Source: Begonia masoniana
Lineage: Eukaryota > Streptophyta > Magnoliopsida > Cucurbitales > Begoniaceae
Direction: 5' to 3'
Length of the DNA stretch: 64,000 nt
Assembly: GCA_022432975.1 (NCBI GenBank)
Contig: CM039510.1
Coordinates: 8,009,387-8,073,386, forward strand
How positions within the stretch are numbered: the stretch's first letter is position 1; every line of letters begins with the position of its first letter. A program made the position numbers and the translations under genes. Under the pieces are notes generated by a model. That model did not search any database. It saw nothing but the letters and a program-made list of their open reading frames with translations, and was not told where the DNA came from. Positions 11,912-24,657 of the stretch are shown here, in pieces.

Positions 11912-14900
11912 ATGAGTGCGAGGCGCAGTCTATGGGCTGTTTTCTTTGCGGTGGTTTTGTTTTCAGTTGGACAGGGATTTTCCGCTTCGTTGCGATCTCA
12001 TTCCTCGAAGCAGGCATATGTGACGCTTTTGTATGGAGACGAATTTCTGTTAGGTGTTAGGGTTCTTGGGAAATCGATTCGGGACACTGGATCGAAGAAG
12101 GATATGGTGGTTTTGGTTTCTGATGGCGTTTCTGATTATGCAAAGAAGCTTCTTAAGGTAAGTTGTTTTGGTTCATTTTAGACGAAGTCAATAGTTTTTT
12201 TTTTTTTTCATTTTTCATGTGATTTGGTGTTATTGTTGGTTTAATTATTTTCCCTGATGTTGCTGAAAGTTTAGCATTCTGAATTGTTGATTTTTATTTT
12301 CATGTTACGGTCTGTTTTGGATTCTAAGTTGTGTTAAGTTTCAGTTTTCTATGTTTCGGGGGTGAAAGACAAAGCTTCAATTACTTGGTTACATCTCAAA
12401 TGATCTGTGTATATGTTTTGGGATGAAGTTTTAGCTAACACTGATCGCCGGAAGCAAAATATAGTCAAAGTTACCTTTCTCCACCATTATCGAGGGAGCT
12501 ATGAAAACTGATAATCCCTTCTCTGCATTTTGTTGATGAAAAGTTAAAATTTTATTCTGTTTCTGCAAACTTGCTCCTATGCTTTGTTTTCTATGTGTCA
12601 TTTCTTACGTCGGACAATGGCTGTTTAGGCTGATGGGTGGATAGTGGAGAAGATTAATTTGGTGGAAAATCCCAATCATCTACATCCAAAGAGGTTTTGG
12701 GGTGTCTACACAAAGCTAAACATATTTAACATGACTAGTTACTCAAAAGGTATTCATACAATGCTTACTATAGAAACTCTTCTAGCTATTCCAACAATAC
12801 AATCTTTCCACGTAGGTATTCACATACGTCTTTATTTTTTGAGTGCGAATGTGTCACATTCACCATTATGAAATACGAGGGATGAAGCAAAATTTTTCAA
12901 TAAATGTAGATGCTTCCGTATGATTATTGCGAGTTTGATAAAAATTGCCCTACATATCTCTTTTAGTTGCTCATACTTTATGTTATATAAATTTTGCGGG
13001 TTAGGTGAATTTCTAGTTGTCTATGGGGTTCTCACGTTTAATCTCTGACATTGCAATGTTTAGTTGTATATCTTGATGCGGACACGATTGTGGTGAAAAA
13101 TATAGAAGACCTTTTCAAATGTGGTAAGTTCTGTGCTAATTTGAAGCATTCTGAAAGGCTCAATTCAGGAGTTATGGTTGTGGAACCATCAAAAAATATT
13201 TTCGATGACATGATGAGCAAGGTGAAAAATTTGTACTCATATACTGGAGGTAATTTGTTTGTCTTTTACAAACTTAGGACATAGAACCATTTCATAATAT
13301 CTATTTCTGAAATTTTTTGTATTTATTTTTTATATCAAGCAGGGGATCAGGGATTTCTGAATTCATATTACTCTGATTTTCCCAATGCCCATCTTTTTGA
13401 GCCAAATTTATCTGAGGCTGAATTCAATTCTAGACGTGTTCCTGAAATGGAGCGACTCTCTACTCTCTACAATGCAGATGTTGGTCTTTATATGCTTGCT
13501 AACAAGGTATAATTGATGTTGAGAAGAACAATGATGTTTCCATTTCCAGAGCTATTTCCAAAATCTCTTCTCTGTTACTGTCAGTGTTATTTAATTTATG
13601 TCTCTTTGGAATTTATTCTTCTTGAAAACCTCTTGGGTTATAACATCTATGTTTATGATTTGATTGTACAACCAATTTTGTTTTTGTGCTTACTCTATGA
13701 TTTTTAATTTCTTTAAGATAAATGTTAAAGCTGTTAAAATTTTACGGGAGATATCTAGAAATGCCCATCTTTTTATTCTGCAATTCTGAAAAAGAATTTT
13801 AACATATATTTTATGACTTTTTTTTGGCTAAGTATGTTTGTAATTATTTAGGAAATCTATAAGTAAACCAGGTGAAGCTAAACAAGATTACAACAATGGA
13901 GACAAAAGAAAGGGTCTAAAGAAACTATAAAAAAATTTCATGCATCACTCAAATGTTAGTTATGAGTATCTTGACCCATTTAGAAACTACAGAATACCTT
14001 TGTATGGATCATTAGAAACTACAGAATACCTTTGTATGGATCATGACTCATTTGTATATGATAAACGTATCTTGCTTCTTTTTGTTATCTTGCTCTTCTC
14101 TCAGACCTGAAATTCCTTCTTGGATGTAATGTATTTTTTTTGTAACTTGGTTCTGCCTAAGTTTGACAAGTAACGCTCTTGTTTTAAATGCTTTAAAATT
14201 TTACACTCATGTAGAGCTTGTTTTGAAGTCGGGTGGTTACTTTTTCTTTACTCTTATGTTTTTTGGTCGAAGTTTTTATTTAATTTTTGCCTGAATAATT
14301 TGAAGTGAAGCCATCCACTATTTCTTTGACATCAAAGATCTGAGTCTAACAAACCTGTTAACCTAATTCATTGAGCTGTGTAAAATTTTATAAAAAATAT
14401 AAAAATTCATAACAAAAACCTGAAGAAAATGCTAAGTCGTTGTTACTGGACTTTAGCATTTTACCTTTCGCAAAAGCTTCCCCTTTTTGGCCTGTTGGTG
14501 AACTTAAAAATCTGCAGAATTTGTTTTAAATTTTTTATTGCCCTAGGTATATTTGCATATGTAATCTCGTGTCTTGAATTGTTAGATAACATGTTAATTC
14601 TTTTTCAAATTCATGACTGAAGTTTGAACTCTTGTTCTTCTCTATTTTTGCCTTTACGTTGCATTTATCCTTTCAAATTTATATATTCAACAGTGGATGG
14701 TTGATGAGAGTGAACTCCGCGTTATACACTACACACTTGGTCCTCTAAAGCCTTGGGACTGGTGGACATCTTGGCTCTTGAAGCCTGTCGATGTTTGGCA
14801 GGTACTTTCTTTGAACTACTCGTTAATCTGTTGGCTATGATATAAGGACATAATAGTTTAAGACAATTAAAAAAAGAAGTTTTCAATTTTATCAACTAAT

Positions 14901-17485
14901 TTTATCAACTAATTTTATAATTTAATAAACTTACTCATTTTGAATAAAGAATTTAGAGTAAACTTGCAAGCTTTTTGACATTGTCTCGATTTTTTTTGTT
15001 CCATATTTAACATTTTTGTCTCACGTAGGAGTCTCTACAAACCTACTCATTAACTTCAATTTTGTCCTATAGAATGTGAGAGATCAGCTCGAGGAATCCC
15101 TCCCTGGAACTCGTGGTGGCAGAAACCCGGGTGACAAAGTTATAATTATTATTTTATACCTACTTCCTTTATTTGTTCTTTTCTTCTTCAACTACCGGTC
15201 TTTCTTTCAGGTATATAGCTGCACTGAATTACTTTTGAGCAATAATCAAATCAAAACTGTACTTGGTTTTTTTATTAATTCATCTTTTTTTTTTTTCAAG
15301 CTGCTAGGGTACTCTAGTATATTTTGTAGAACTTCCCTGTGTGATTATATTAGACATCTTTACTATAAACTTCGATTGGCTGGAACGCATGCTTACAATG
15401 GTTCCTCGGCAGCCGGTACTTTTCATCCACACACCGAGGTTTGTGTTCTCGTCCTAGTTATTACAAAATCTTGTTTTTGCAAGTTGCTATGAAGCACTTT
15501 TTCTTTGTTGGTTATTTTTTTATTTTTTTGCATTTTTTGAGAAAATATTTGTTTGTCTTTGATTGTACTAGAATGGCGTGCACTGCAAAGTTCCCACTTA
15601 TTTGGGTGGAATTTCTATCTGTGCCTGCTTTGTGACTGCTGTAATAGCTCTTGCATTTTCTCTTGCAATTGTTCCCCAACAAGTTACTCCATGGACTGGT
15701 TTACTCTTGATGTATGAGTGGACATTCACAGTTTTCTTTCTATTGTATGCCGGCTTTCTCCATTGGATTTTTCAATGGGGAAAAGCGTCTTCGACACAAG
15801 TGGGATACTTTTCCTCTAATCCCGAATCATTTGATTATTCTGCAAAAGGTTTGATTTTATGAATTTTATGTTCATCATTCTGATGTTTTTTTTGTCTTTT
15901 TCCCTAAAGCTCCTTTATTTTTCTCTCAGATCATCTACGGCGAGAATCATCTTGTGATACTACCGCATGGTTTTATGGATTTGGGATGGCATTTTTGGCA
16001 GTTGCTATCCCATCGTTGCCGTTCATTTTTGGCATCACTGCTCTGTTTGTTAGGTAGTGAACCTAAGTTTTTTGCTAACTGATACCCACGATCTTATTAT
16101 TACTGTTAAGTATGTAATACGCTCCCCAATAAGGTACACTTATGATAAGAGGCCCATTAAAGAGGTGAGAACTAAAATAGATATGCAAAAGAGTATGAAA
16201 AGTGTGGAGAGAAAATATAGCAATGGTAAAGAGGTGCATTTGGGGTGGGAAACTAACGAGGCGGTGGTAACGTTATGAGGCAAGAGGAATATAAATAGGA
16301 TATTAATAATTAGAGAGAGAAGGAAAGAATTTTGGTCGGAAAGTTGGGGAAAACGAGCCTCTATTATCTGCTTGATTGATCGTAATTTGGTTGTGCTTTT
16401 AATATGAATCCATCATTTTTTTAATCTGTTCTTCATAGGTTCTATCAATATGGTAATATCTGACTACATAGTTTTGTATTTCCTTCTTAGTTATATATAC
16501 ACACAACTTTCACCGTGCTTTTCCTTACTAATTTTTGCATTTGTAATGTTCCATTTTGCGACAATGTACCTCATCGACTGCTGTAGCTTGCACGATTTTA
16601 GTATTTCTGCTCAATCCGAGCATTGAAATTACTGACTTTTTGGATGATTTTATAGAGTTCTGATATTCTATGAGCTTGGAAATCATAACTTCTACCATTG
16701 GGTTTTTGTAGATTATAAACATGAGTCAACATCTTATTTGTCTTTCCTCTGAAACTCACTACCAACATAAATCATACCAAAATAGTCTCGAATTCCTACT
16801 TCTACAGTAATTTGATGCATTTGAAAATCGATTCATATTTTCGGTACTGCTTTAAACTGTCTTTTTCGGGTAAATCGCTGTACCTGTGTTCTTTGCTGCG
16901 GCAGAAACTGTTTTGCATAATTCTTCTGCATGAGAATTTATCTTAGTGATTTTCATTTTTTGGTAGTCCAAGGAGCTTGAGCATCTAGCTTTTTGGGAAG
17001 ATTATGTTAGGAATATATCAGGGGTAATTTAATAATGTTAGTAATATGTTAGGGTAATTTAGGTCATATAATTAATTGAGTTTATTAAAAATAGAGGGTG
17101 AGTAGAGCGAGTTGGGGGATTATTGAATATTATTGCAGTCAAATATTCTCTCTCGAGTGATTTTCTTTCTAAACATTGCTGATGATTATGTTTTGAATCT
17201 AACTATGTTGCTAAGATTTGTAACTAGCTTAAGTTGTATTTTATTTCTATTTAATTTCACTTTAATGGATTTTGGTGCTGATCGGACTGAAAAAAAATGT
17301 CGTCATTTAATAGAGCATGTTCTTTGCTATTTTTCCTTAACAGACTAGGATTGATGGTTGTCGGGGGCCTAATTTTGGCTTCGTTCATGACTTACTCATC
17401 GGAACACCTCGCAATCAGATCGTTTTTGAGAGGTCTGGAACATCGAGACGCCGCTCGAGGTAGGAGTATATGTTTCTTGTGCTAA
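11912..17485 (+). CDS. IPUT1: Inositol phosphorylceramide glucuronosyltransferase (GT8 family)
   Basis: Ten exons with canonical splice sites: 11912-12157, 12629-12749, 13064-13249, 13343-13506, 14694-14801, 15073-15210, 15301-15438, 15572-15848, 15930-16053 and 17344-17485. They give a 547-residue protein, close to Arabidopsis IPUT1/PGSIP6 (At5g18480). The family transfers glucuronic acid from UDP-GlcA to inositol phosphorylceramide in the Golgi, the first sugar step of plant GIPC sphingolipids. Visible features: N-terminal signal/anchor (residues 1-25), GT8 fold with AYVTLLYGDEFLLGVRVLGK, the metal-binding DxD in VVYLDADTIVV (D127/D129), LKHSERLNSGVMV, TGGDQGFLN, STLYNADVGLY and HYTLGPLKPWDWW, then several C-terminal membrane helices. 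I prefer the ATG at 11912 to the in-frame one at 11843 because the signal sequence then begins directly. The last intron is long (1290 bp) and seems to hold repeat DNA. All reading frames are intact. Confidence 0.95.
13980..14043. repeat. 32-bp tandem duplication in IPUT1 intron 4
   Basis: Two exact adjacent copies of a 32-bp unit beginning TTAGAAACTACAG and ending TGGATCA. It lies within the intron and does not touch splice sites. Confidence 0.9.
17006..17177. repeat. Possible short LTR-like fragment in IPUT1 intron 9
   Basis: The segment starts TGTTAGGAATATATC, has a TATA-like TTATTAAAAATAGAG and ends near TTTCTAAACA, resembling a small TRIM-type LTR. I find no target duplication, so boundaries and identity are unsure. 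Confidence 0.25.
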
Positions 17486-17848
17486 TGATAATTCAATTGT
17501 ATTGTTTCATGTAACATATTTGTTGTAATTATAGTTGACACTTTGTTATATTGATGAAGAAAGTGGGGTGTTTTCTACCTTCTTTTTGTAACATTCTTCC
17601 GATGACTGCTTTTCGGGATGAGTTGATTGTGATATACATTCCGTCTTATCAAGTTCAATACGGTTAATACGATACATTCGACTTGTTACTTTAGTTTATT
17701 ATATGTCACTTTCTTGTCTGTGTCATTCGTTCATTAAATGATGTCGTTGAGTTATTATTTTAATCATGCATAATTTATTAGAAATATTTTAATCACTCTA
17801 GTTGTATTTCTGCTAATTTTTTAACGATTAGTCGTCTCCTCCACTATT

Positions 17849-18105
17849 CTATGCTGGTATGACCCATCGTCGGCCACCATATTTGGCTTTGAACCCACCT
17901 TGGACAGCTGAAAGTTGGGTCCAATAGCCCCATAAATGAGCAGCTTTGCTGGAGGTGGCATGGCTGGATGCTAATTTTTCAAAAATCATGTATTGGAAGG
18001 AGTAACCCTCCGGAGAGTTCTTGAGCTCATACGGATGAATGACAATCTCACCGGGAAGTTGTTAGTGGAGCTGTCGGCATAGTGGATCATAAGATCAAGG
18101 TCTCT
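17849..18105 (-). pseudogene. Possible decayed coding fragment
   Basis: On the minus strand, between about 18105 and 17849, two overlapping frames carry peptide-like sequence (MIHYADSSTNNFP, then GEIVIHPYELKNSPEGYSFQ and on to a stop). They would join across a one-base shift. Base composition is more GC-rich than the surroundings. I do not recognise the family. Confidence 0.25.
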
Positions 18106-18119
18106 CTTATTTATTTATA

Positions 18120-18630
18120 GGGACAAAAATATAAACAAAAAACCTTTAAGCTAGAGGGTCAATAACAAAATAAACTTTCACTAAATTCGTTGACAAAACA
18201 AATTTTAAATTAACATATGTTAACAAACCAACTCTTCTATTGTTTAAATTCAGGCGCAGTCGACTGTATTTTAATTCGGACGATTGCGTGAAGCCAATAT
18301 CATCCATTTATTTAGTTAATTTTGCAACTATTTCAAGTTGGGATGACTTCATTTTAACTGCGGGCGATCGCGCGTATACTTGGTAAAGTCAAGATCACTC
18401 GTTCCGCAATGTATTTTTCACTAATTTCAAGTGTGGGCGACAGCAAGTACGCCCGCGTGGAGCCAAGATCACTCATTTTTTAACGTGTTTTGCACCAATT
18501 TCAAGGCAAGAAATCACAGATTTGGATTGTTAACCAATGATAATTTAAATTTTGTTTTGTTAACAAAAATAGTTTTAAATACGAATTTGTTAATGACCCT
18601 ATAATTTAGGGTTTTATTAATTATTACCTT
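18120..18630. mobile_element. Foldback DNA element (family shared with 33814-34070)
   Basis: About 510 bp with long imperfect terminal inverted repeats. The left side AGGGTCAATAACAAAATAAAC...GTTGACAAAACAAATTTTAA pairs with the right side ...TTTTGTTAACAAAAATAG...TTAATGACCCT. The middle carries three imperfect repeats with GCGATCGCG-like cores. Flanking TTATTTATA and TTATTTTTA are an imperfect 9-bp duplication, which would fit a Mutator-type element. Confidence 0.6.
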
Positions 18631-19008
18631 ATTTTTAAAATACTTACTATAAATAAATAATCTAAATTATTTACTAATATTTAATTTATAATTTTTAAAA
18701 TTGATTGTTTAATTTTTAAAAAAATATAATAAATCGAAGAAGTTAATGTTCATAATCGAAAACACACGTTCACTACATTTTGTTTTGATAACCAAAAGAA
18801 TTTTTTTTAATTTAAAAAACTATTAATATTTGTTGTTGTAAACACTGTCGTTGAGTCACCGATGAGTCACCAACCAATCAAAGATGACTTTGAGGATTTC
18901 TCTTTTAATTGCACGTTGCTTCCCACTACATTCCTTTTAGGTTTTGTATGATTGCAAAAAGGGTTATTGCTATAATACAATCTAGGCTTTGTTGATTCAT
19001 CATCCTTA

Positions 19009-19040
<32 letters not shown>

Positions 19041-19102
19041 ATTAGATGCAAATATTACACTATGATATATCCATCGTTTATTGTTTGAATGTGGATTGGT
19101 AT

Positions 19103-19579
19103 TGAGTGGGTGTGGTACGGCCGGTTCCAAGCTGGAACTGGCCCGGAACTGGACCTTTCAGGAAGAATTGGTACCGAAACGAAATGAGACATTTTTTTAA
19201 TCTTAAATTAATTAATTAAAAAAAATCTAAAAAGATTCGAAAATCCGCTTTTCACTGTAATTTGTATAAAATCAATAAAATTTAGAATATTTAAAATAAA
19301 TATGTAATTTTATAAATTATTTAAAATTAAAAAAAGAAAAAGAAAAAATCGTTTTGGGCCATAATTTCGAGTCGGATAAAACCGGTTTGATCTCATGTGT
19401 CGGTTCTCCTACGGTCCGACTGATTTTGGACCTCGAAACCGAAGACTGGATCGTGGACCGCGGTTCTAGGGTCTCAGAACCACAACCAGTTCCGAGGAAG
19501 TATAGAACCTGCTCGGAACCGGATCGAACTGGCGGTCTGGTTCGGATTCTTGGTTTTGGTCGATTCTGCCCAACCCGTC
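19103..19579. mobile_element. hAT-type nonautonomous element
   Basis: A 477-bp GC-rich element flanked by the exact 8-bp direct repeat ATTGGTAT (19095-19102 and 19580-19587). Ends are loosely inverted: TGAGTGGGTGTGG on the left, and GACGGGTTGGGCAG in reverse complement on the right. The interior is rich in GGTTC/GAACC motifs (CCGGTTCC, GGAACTGG). The 8-bp duplication and GGGTGGGCA-like ends are typical of plant hAT MITEs. The open frame at 19354-19635 crosses the element end and is not a gene. Confidence 0.75.
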
Positions 19580-20084
19580 ATTGGTATGACTTACAAACTC
19601 TTACCGACCAGTCTCGACCCAGAACCGAGCGATGAGCAAAATTGAAAAGGGTTCAAATCCCATGGGCTATTTTATCAAGAAAACACATTGTTGTTGGCTT
19701 AGTCTTACATTAGTGGGTATTGAAATTGAGAGAGATAGAGAGAGAGAGAGAGAGGAGGAAACTTTCAATGGTATTAAATTCTTAAAATTAAATATCAACA
19801 AAAACAAGGATGAGAAAATCATCCTGTTCTTATTCCGTTCATTTCAAAGGCACAGAAGAGCGAGAGACAGAGAGAGATAGAGAGAGATGAAGCCAAGCAT
19901 TAGACTTGCCTAGAGAGATAAAACTCTCTCAAAATATACCTTTGTTTTTTAGGGTACACTATAACTTGAAGCATCAAAATCTGGCTTCAAACCCTCTGAA
20001 ATCACACTCCAAAGCTCAAATCTTCTCTTCACCCACAACTTCGAAGCTCCTTCCATGGCTGCCGACCCAATCAAATATCTGCAG

Positions 20085-20088
<4 letters not shown>

Positions 20089-20120
<32 letters not shown>
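20089..20120. repeat. (CT)16 microsatellite
   Basis: Sixteen CT units. Just upstream (about 19920-20088) lies sequence that resembles a 5' UTR and a short start (ATGGCTGCCGACCC at 20055), but no coding sequence follows the CT tract. Confidence 0.9.
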
Positions 20121-20121
<1 letters not shown>

Positions 20122-21163
20122 GGAAGGAAAAGACAGTGAGAGAAAGAAGAAATGAACATATTAGGTTTCATACAACGTTTATAAAGCGAGAAAAAGGAAT
20201 TCAGAACACGTAAATATGAGGCCCTACAAACCATGTCTAATAAGTTATACTAAATACAAAAGAAATACCCATTATTGCAGAATATGATTTAATTTATATT
20301 GTAGTGGGAATCCGAGACTCTCTCTCTTTTTGGGATCTAATTTATACACTTTAAATTACAATTTGTTTTAAAAAAAGAGGACATCGTTCCTCATTATACT
20401 ATAATAATTATTTGATCATAAGTAATTACTTATAGAATAATTATAATACCATATGGATAATTGAAAAAATAAATCAAATACATCAATGAATGAACGATAC
20501 GATAACCTTACACTGGTATATAAGATTAGCCAATAGTATTAACCTTAAAAAATACTCTCTTACTACGTGAAATAACGAATGAGTGACGTATAAATGTGTA
20601 TATTTTTAGACTGCAAAACAAAGATATTTTGTCCAATCACCTAAACGTAAAATAAACCAAATTTTATACTTGGATATTAAGTTTGATGCATATTTTCTTA
20701 TTTCTATTATTTCTGGTCTCACAAGTGTATGATAAATATCTCAAATAATTAATTGGGTTCGTATAGTCATTAGTTTGCCTCGATTTGATACCGCTCTCAC
20801 GGGTTGTGCCATTCAACTTGTGGAACCTCAATAATCACTTACTTATTAGCTAAATGGCAGTCGACATAGATAATAAGATCGGTCGCTTCTAGAAGATTTT
20901 CATAATTTTGTTGTGCAAAAATGAGATATGCATTTTCATAATCCTTGGTAGGTAATATTTTGATTTAATATATTTTAGGTTTGCAAATGTGACTAAAAAT
21001 ATTTAAATAATAAACCATTGAAAAGACAAAGATTAGTGGAGAAAACTAATGATTTTTAGACACCTAGATTTTTGAGGGTCCATTTGGAGCTCAATCATGT
21101 AATATAACATTAACCAAATTTCACCACTTACCTAATTCATGTAAGCTTAAGTCAAACATCTAT
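20121..21163. other. Gene-free AT-rich stretch
   Basis: No gene or bounded repeat recognised. Confidence 0.5.
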
Positions 21164-21172
21164 TTTATTTAT

Positions 21173-22502
21173 GTAACAACCCCTTTTCCCAGCAAGATAT
21201 TGTCTGCTTTAGGGATTGGACCGCAGCCGAATATCCTCTCCTCACGGCTTTGTTTGGCGAGAACTTTCCGGAAGGTCACATAACCTGGAATTGCTCTCGC
21301 CGAAGCACTTTTAACTTCGGAGTTCTTATGGGATCCGTTGTCAATTGTGCTCCAAAACGCGTCTTGCTATCTTGGGAGGGTCTTTTTACATATGTTTCAT
21401 TTCCATGTACTTCCCCAAGCGATGTGGGATTGTGACAACCTCCTCTTTATGACTCGGGATTCGCCTATACTCGAGTCCGGGATTCGCCTACACTCGTCTT
21501 AGGTCCCGAGGTTTGCCCCGCAACCCGAGGTTTGCCCCGCAGTCGTACACATACATTCATATTCGGGTTATCACAATCACCCCCTCTCGGGGGCCAACGT
21601 CCTCGTTGGCCACATTTCCGGTTGGGTACAGGCTTTGATATCATTTGTAACAACCCATTTTCTCATCAAGATGTTGTCCGCTCTGGAGATTGGGTCGCAG
21701 CCCAATATCCTCCCCTCACGGCTTTGTTTGGCGAGAACTTCTCGGAAGGTCACCCAACCTGGAATTGCTGTCGCCGAAACACTTTTAACTTCGGAGTTCT
21801 TATGAGATCCGTTGTCAATTGTGCTCCAAAACGCGTCTTGCTATGGGAGGGTCTTTTTACATATGTTTCATTTCCACATACTTCCCCAAGCGATGTGGAT
21901 TGTGACGACCCCCTTTTTACGACCCGGGATTTGCCTATACTCGAGTCCGGAATTTGCCTACACTCGGCTTAGGTCCCGAGGTTTGCCCCGCAACCCGAGG
22001 TTTGCCCCGCATTCGTACTCATACGTGCACATTCGGGTCATCACAATCACCCTCCCTCGGGGGCCCAACGTCCTCGTTGGCCATATTTTCGGTTGGGTAC
22101 AGGCTCTGATACCATTTGTAACGACCCATTTTCCCAACAAGATATTGTCCGCTCTGGGGATTGGGCCGCAGCCCAATATCCTCCCCTCACGGCTTTGTTT
22201 GGCGAGAACTTCCCGGAAGGTCACCCAACCTGGAATTGCTCTCGCCGAAGCACTTTTAACTTCGGAGTTCTTATGGGATTCGTTGCCAATTGTGCTCCAA
22301 AACGCGTTTTGCTATCTTGGGAGGGATCTCTTACATATGTTTCATTTTCATGTACTTCCCCAAGCGATGTGAGATTGTGACAACCCCCTCTTTACGACCC
22401 GAGATTCGCCTATACTCGAGTCCGGGATTCGCCTACACTCGGCTTAGGTCCCGAGGTTTGCCCCGCAGTCGGACACATACGTTCACATTCGGGTCATCAC
22501 AA
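21173..22502. repeat. Three-unit tandem repeat, monomer about 475 bp
   Basis: Units start near 21173, 21648 and 22120 with GTAACAACCC or GTAACGACCC and AAGATATTGTC (AAGATGTTGTC in unit 2). They share CTCACGGCTTTGTTTGGCGA, CTCCAAAACGCG, CTTCCCCAAGCGATGTG and GTTTGCCCCGCA segments. The third unit is shorter at its end. The block is flanked by the 9-bp direct repeat TTTATTTAT (21164-21172 and 22503-22511), although in AT-rich DNA that match is only moderate evidence. Open frames inside (for example 21532-22372) reflect the repeat and are not genes. Its GC content is far higher than the flanks. Confidence 0.85.
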
Positions 22503-22511
22503 TTTATTTAT

Positions 22512-24600
22512 TTTTAAAATTTAATTTTTATTTATTCAAATGGATTATAGTTTAAGAAATGAAGCAAATAAGAATATAGTTGTGAATTTAATTAACATCT
22601 ATTTCATGGGTTTTCAAAAGCAATTTCTAAAATTGTTTACTTAATTTAACAATGTTGTGAGCTCAAGCTTAATGATCCATTATTTATCATTTGATTATTT
22701 TCACTAATTATCGTCAGGGTCAAGGGAGAGAAATTGAGCTTTTACATTTTGCTACGGGCGCAGAAGTTTCAGATCTACTTTGATAAAAGCTATGAATACA
22801 TGTACATTTTTTTAGATTTAATTAATGTAAGTGATAATTTATATTGTTCCGTGATATTGAAAATTAATAGTTTATGTATAATCGTTATTGTTTTTTATTT
22901 ACATATTATGTTACAGTTTTATAGAATTAACATTTTATGGATTTTTTTTAAAACATCATATGGAGTATTTAGATCTTTCACACTCTTTCTCGTCTAAAGA
23001 CGTATCTTCCAATAATGTAGTCATAAAACGGGAGGATCTTTTGTTGAACAATTTAGGACATCCTTTGGGGAAATGCACTTGGTCCAAACTCTTTGATGAA
23101 AATAGTTTATAAATAATATCTTTGAAATAAAGTTTTTTTATTTTGCTCCTTATGTAAATATAGCAAAAGTACAACTTTTAGTAGAATAGAAAAAATAAGT
23201 TCATCGTCATTGATGTGTTTGCTTGCAATAATTGTGGCCTCTCGAGAGAATCGATAACTGCATCTTTGATACACTTGTTAGTACTAGGACATATGATAAT
23301 TCTTAATTGGCTAGTTGCTTCCGACTGTGAAACAAAAAGTTATCTCAAACCTACACCGAGGTATTGATGGTGATTCTTAAATATCGTAAAATAGAATACG
23401 ATACGTTAAGAAAATATATATAAATAATTAAATTATCCTCAACCTATAAGGTTGAACTTTTGAGATTGTTGATAATTTATCAGGATACGATGAGATAGCA
23501 TGTAATAGAAACAATAACATAGGAAACGAGTTACCTACTCTTAACTCTCTCTCTCTCTCTACACACACGCACGTATACACACATATATATAATTTAATGT
23601 AATTTGTTTCAAAAAATGATTTGAAAGTAAAAAGATTCAATAAGCGGAAGGTGGATAAGATCCAAAGGAATCTCACTTTTGTAATTGTTTAAGTCACCTC
23701 TTTTACTTTCATATTTTTTAATATTTTCCCAAGTGCTATTCCAACTAATAAAGTTTAATCCAAATATTGTTTTTACGATTGAAGTTTAATATTATGATTT
23801 ATTGCAAATTTTCAATTTTAAAATATAAAATCCTATTTGGTTTTTTAATACTAAAATCATTTTCAATCATAAAATTTCTTTTAATGAAAAAATTAAGAAT
23901 TTAACTATAACATATGAACTCAAATGAATTCATATTAACAGTAATGATAGGTTTATCTTCTTTTTTTTTATCTTTTAATACTCTAATCTTAGGTACTTAT
24001 ATTTTAATTTATCTCTTAAAAATAAAGTGTAAAATTAAGAGATAAATTTAAATATAAATATAAAAAAGTGCAAAAGGATAAAGATGAGAACGTCACAATC
24101 AAAAGCAATAAACTTAGGTTAGTACCCATAATTATTATTTTATGAAACCAAAGGGAGGCATCTTTTTAATTTTTAAATAATAAATTCTTAGATTCTCGTA
24201 CGACCGTCCACACCTCTTTCCCCCCTCCATTATTTTATTATAATATGGTTGAATTATACTATGTTTTTTCCATATCTTACTATAAACGACAATCACAAGA
24301 ATTTAATTTTCATTTTACATTCATTATTTATTTTTTAACATTTCAGAGTCCAAGATCAAAGCATATAATTGACCAATTTATGGGAAAAATTATCGAAGTT
24401 TAATCTAGAAATTGAAGAAAACATGAGGAAAAAAGAAGAGTAAGCATTAAGAAACAGTTGTGACGATGAGACCTCTAATTAATTGTACAAGTAGTCAAAA
24501 AAAGAGTTGGATGTAAATGTAAAATTATTACAAACATTGGTATGCAATCTCTCTTCCAAATCATCAATCTCTGCTAACTTCCTTCCAACTAAAACAATAC

Positions 24601-24602
<2 letters not shown>
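22512..24602. other. Gene-free AT-rich stretch
   Basis: No gene recognised. Two overlapping plus-strand frames at 22734-23112 lack family motifs. A short CT/CA microsatellite lies at 23545-23585. Confidence 0.5.

Positions 24603-24654
<52 letters not shown>
24603..24654. repeat. (AG)26 microsatellite
   Basis: Uninterrupted AG tract downstream of TH2. It creates long spurious Ser-Leu and Arg-Glu open frames on both strands. Confidence 0.95.

Positions 24655-24657
<3 letters not shown>

Noticed and set aside
15076..15635. Separate plus-strand genes at 15076-15492 and 15441-15635
   Set aside because: These frames are IPUT1 exons 6-8 read through introns.
19640..19665. tRNA-like B box (GGTTCAAATCCC)
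   Set aside because: No matching A box, anticodon arm or acceptor stem is found upstream; a chance match in repeat DNA.
19900..20240. First exon of a gene starting ATGGCTGCCGACCC
   Set aside because: Coding sequence runs directly into a CT microsatellite and no further exons are seen; at most an isolated remnant.
21532..22372. Open frames of 146 and 186 residues
   Set aside because: They run through the tandem repeat units in different frames and translate the same DNA three ways; no family features.
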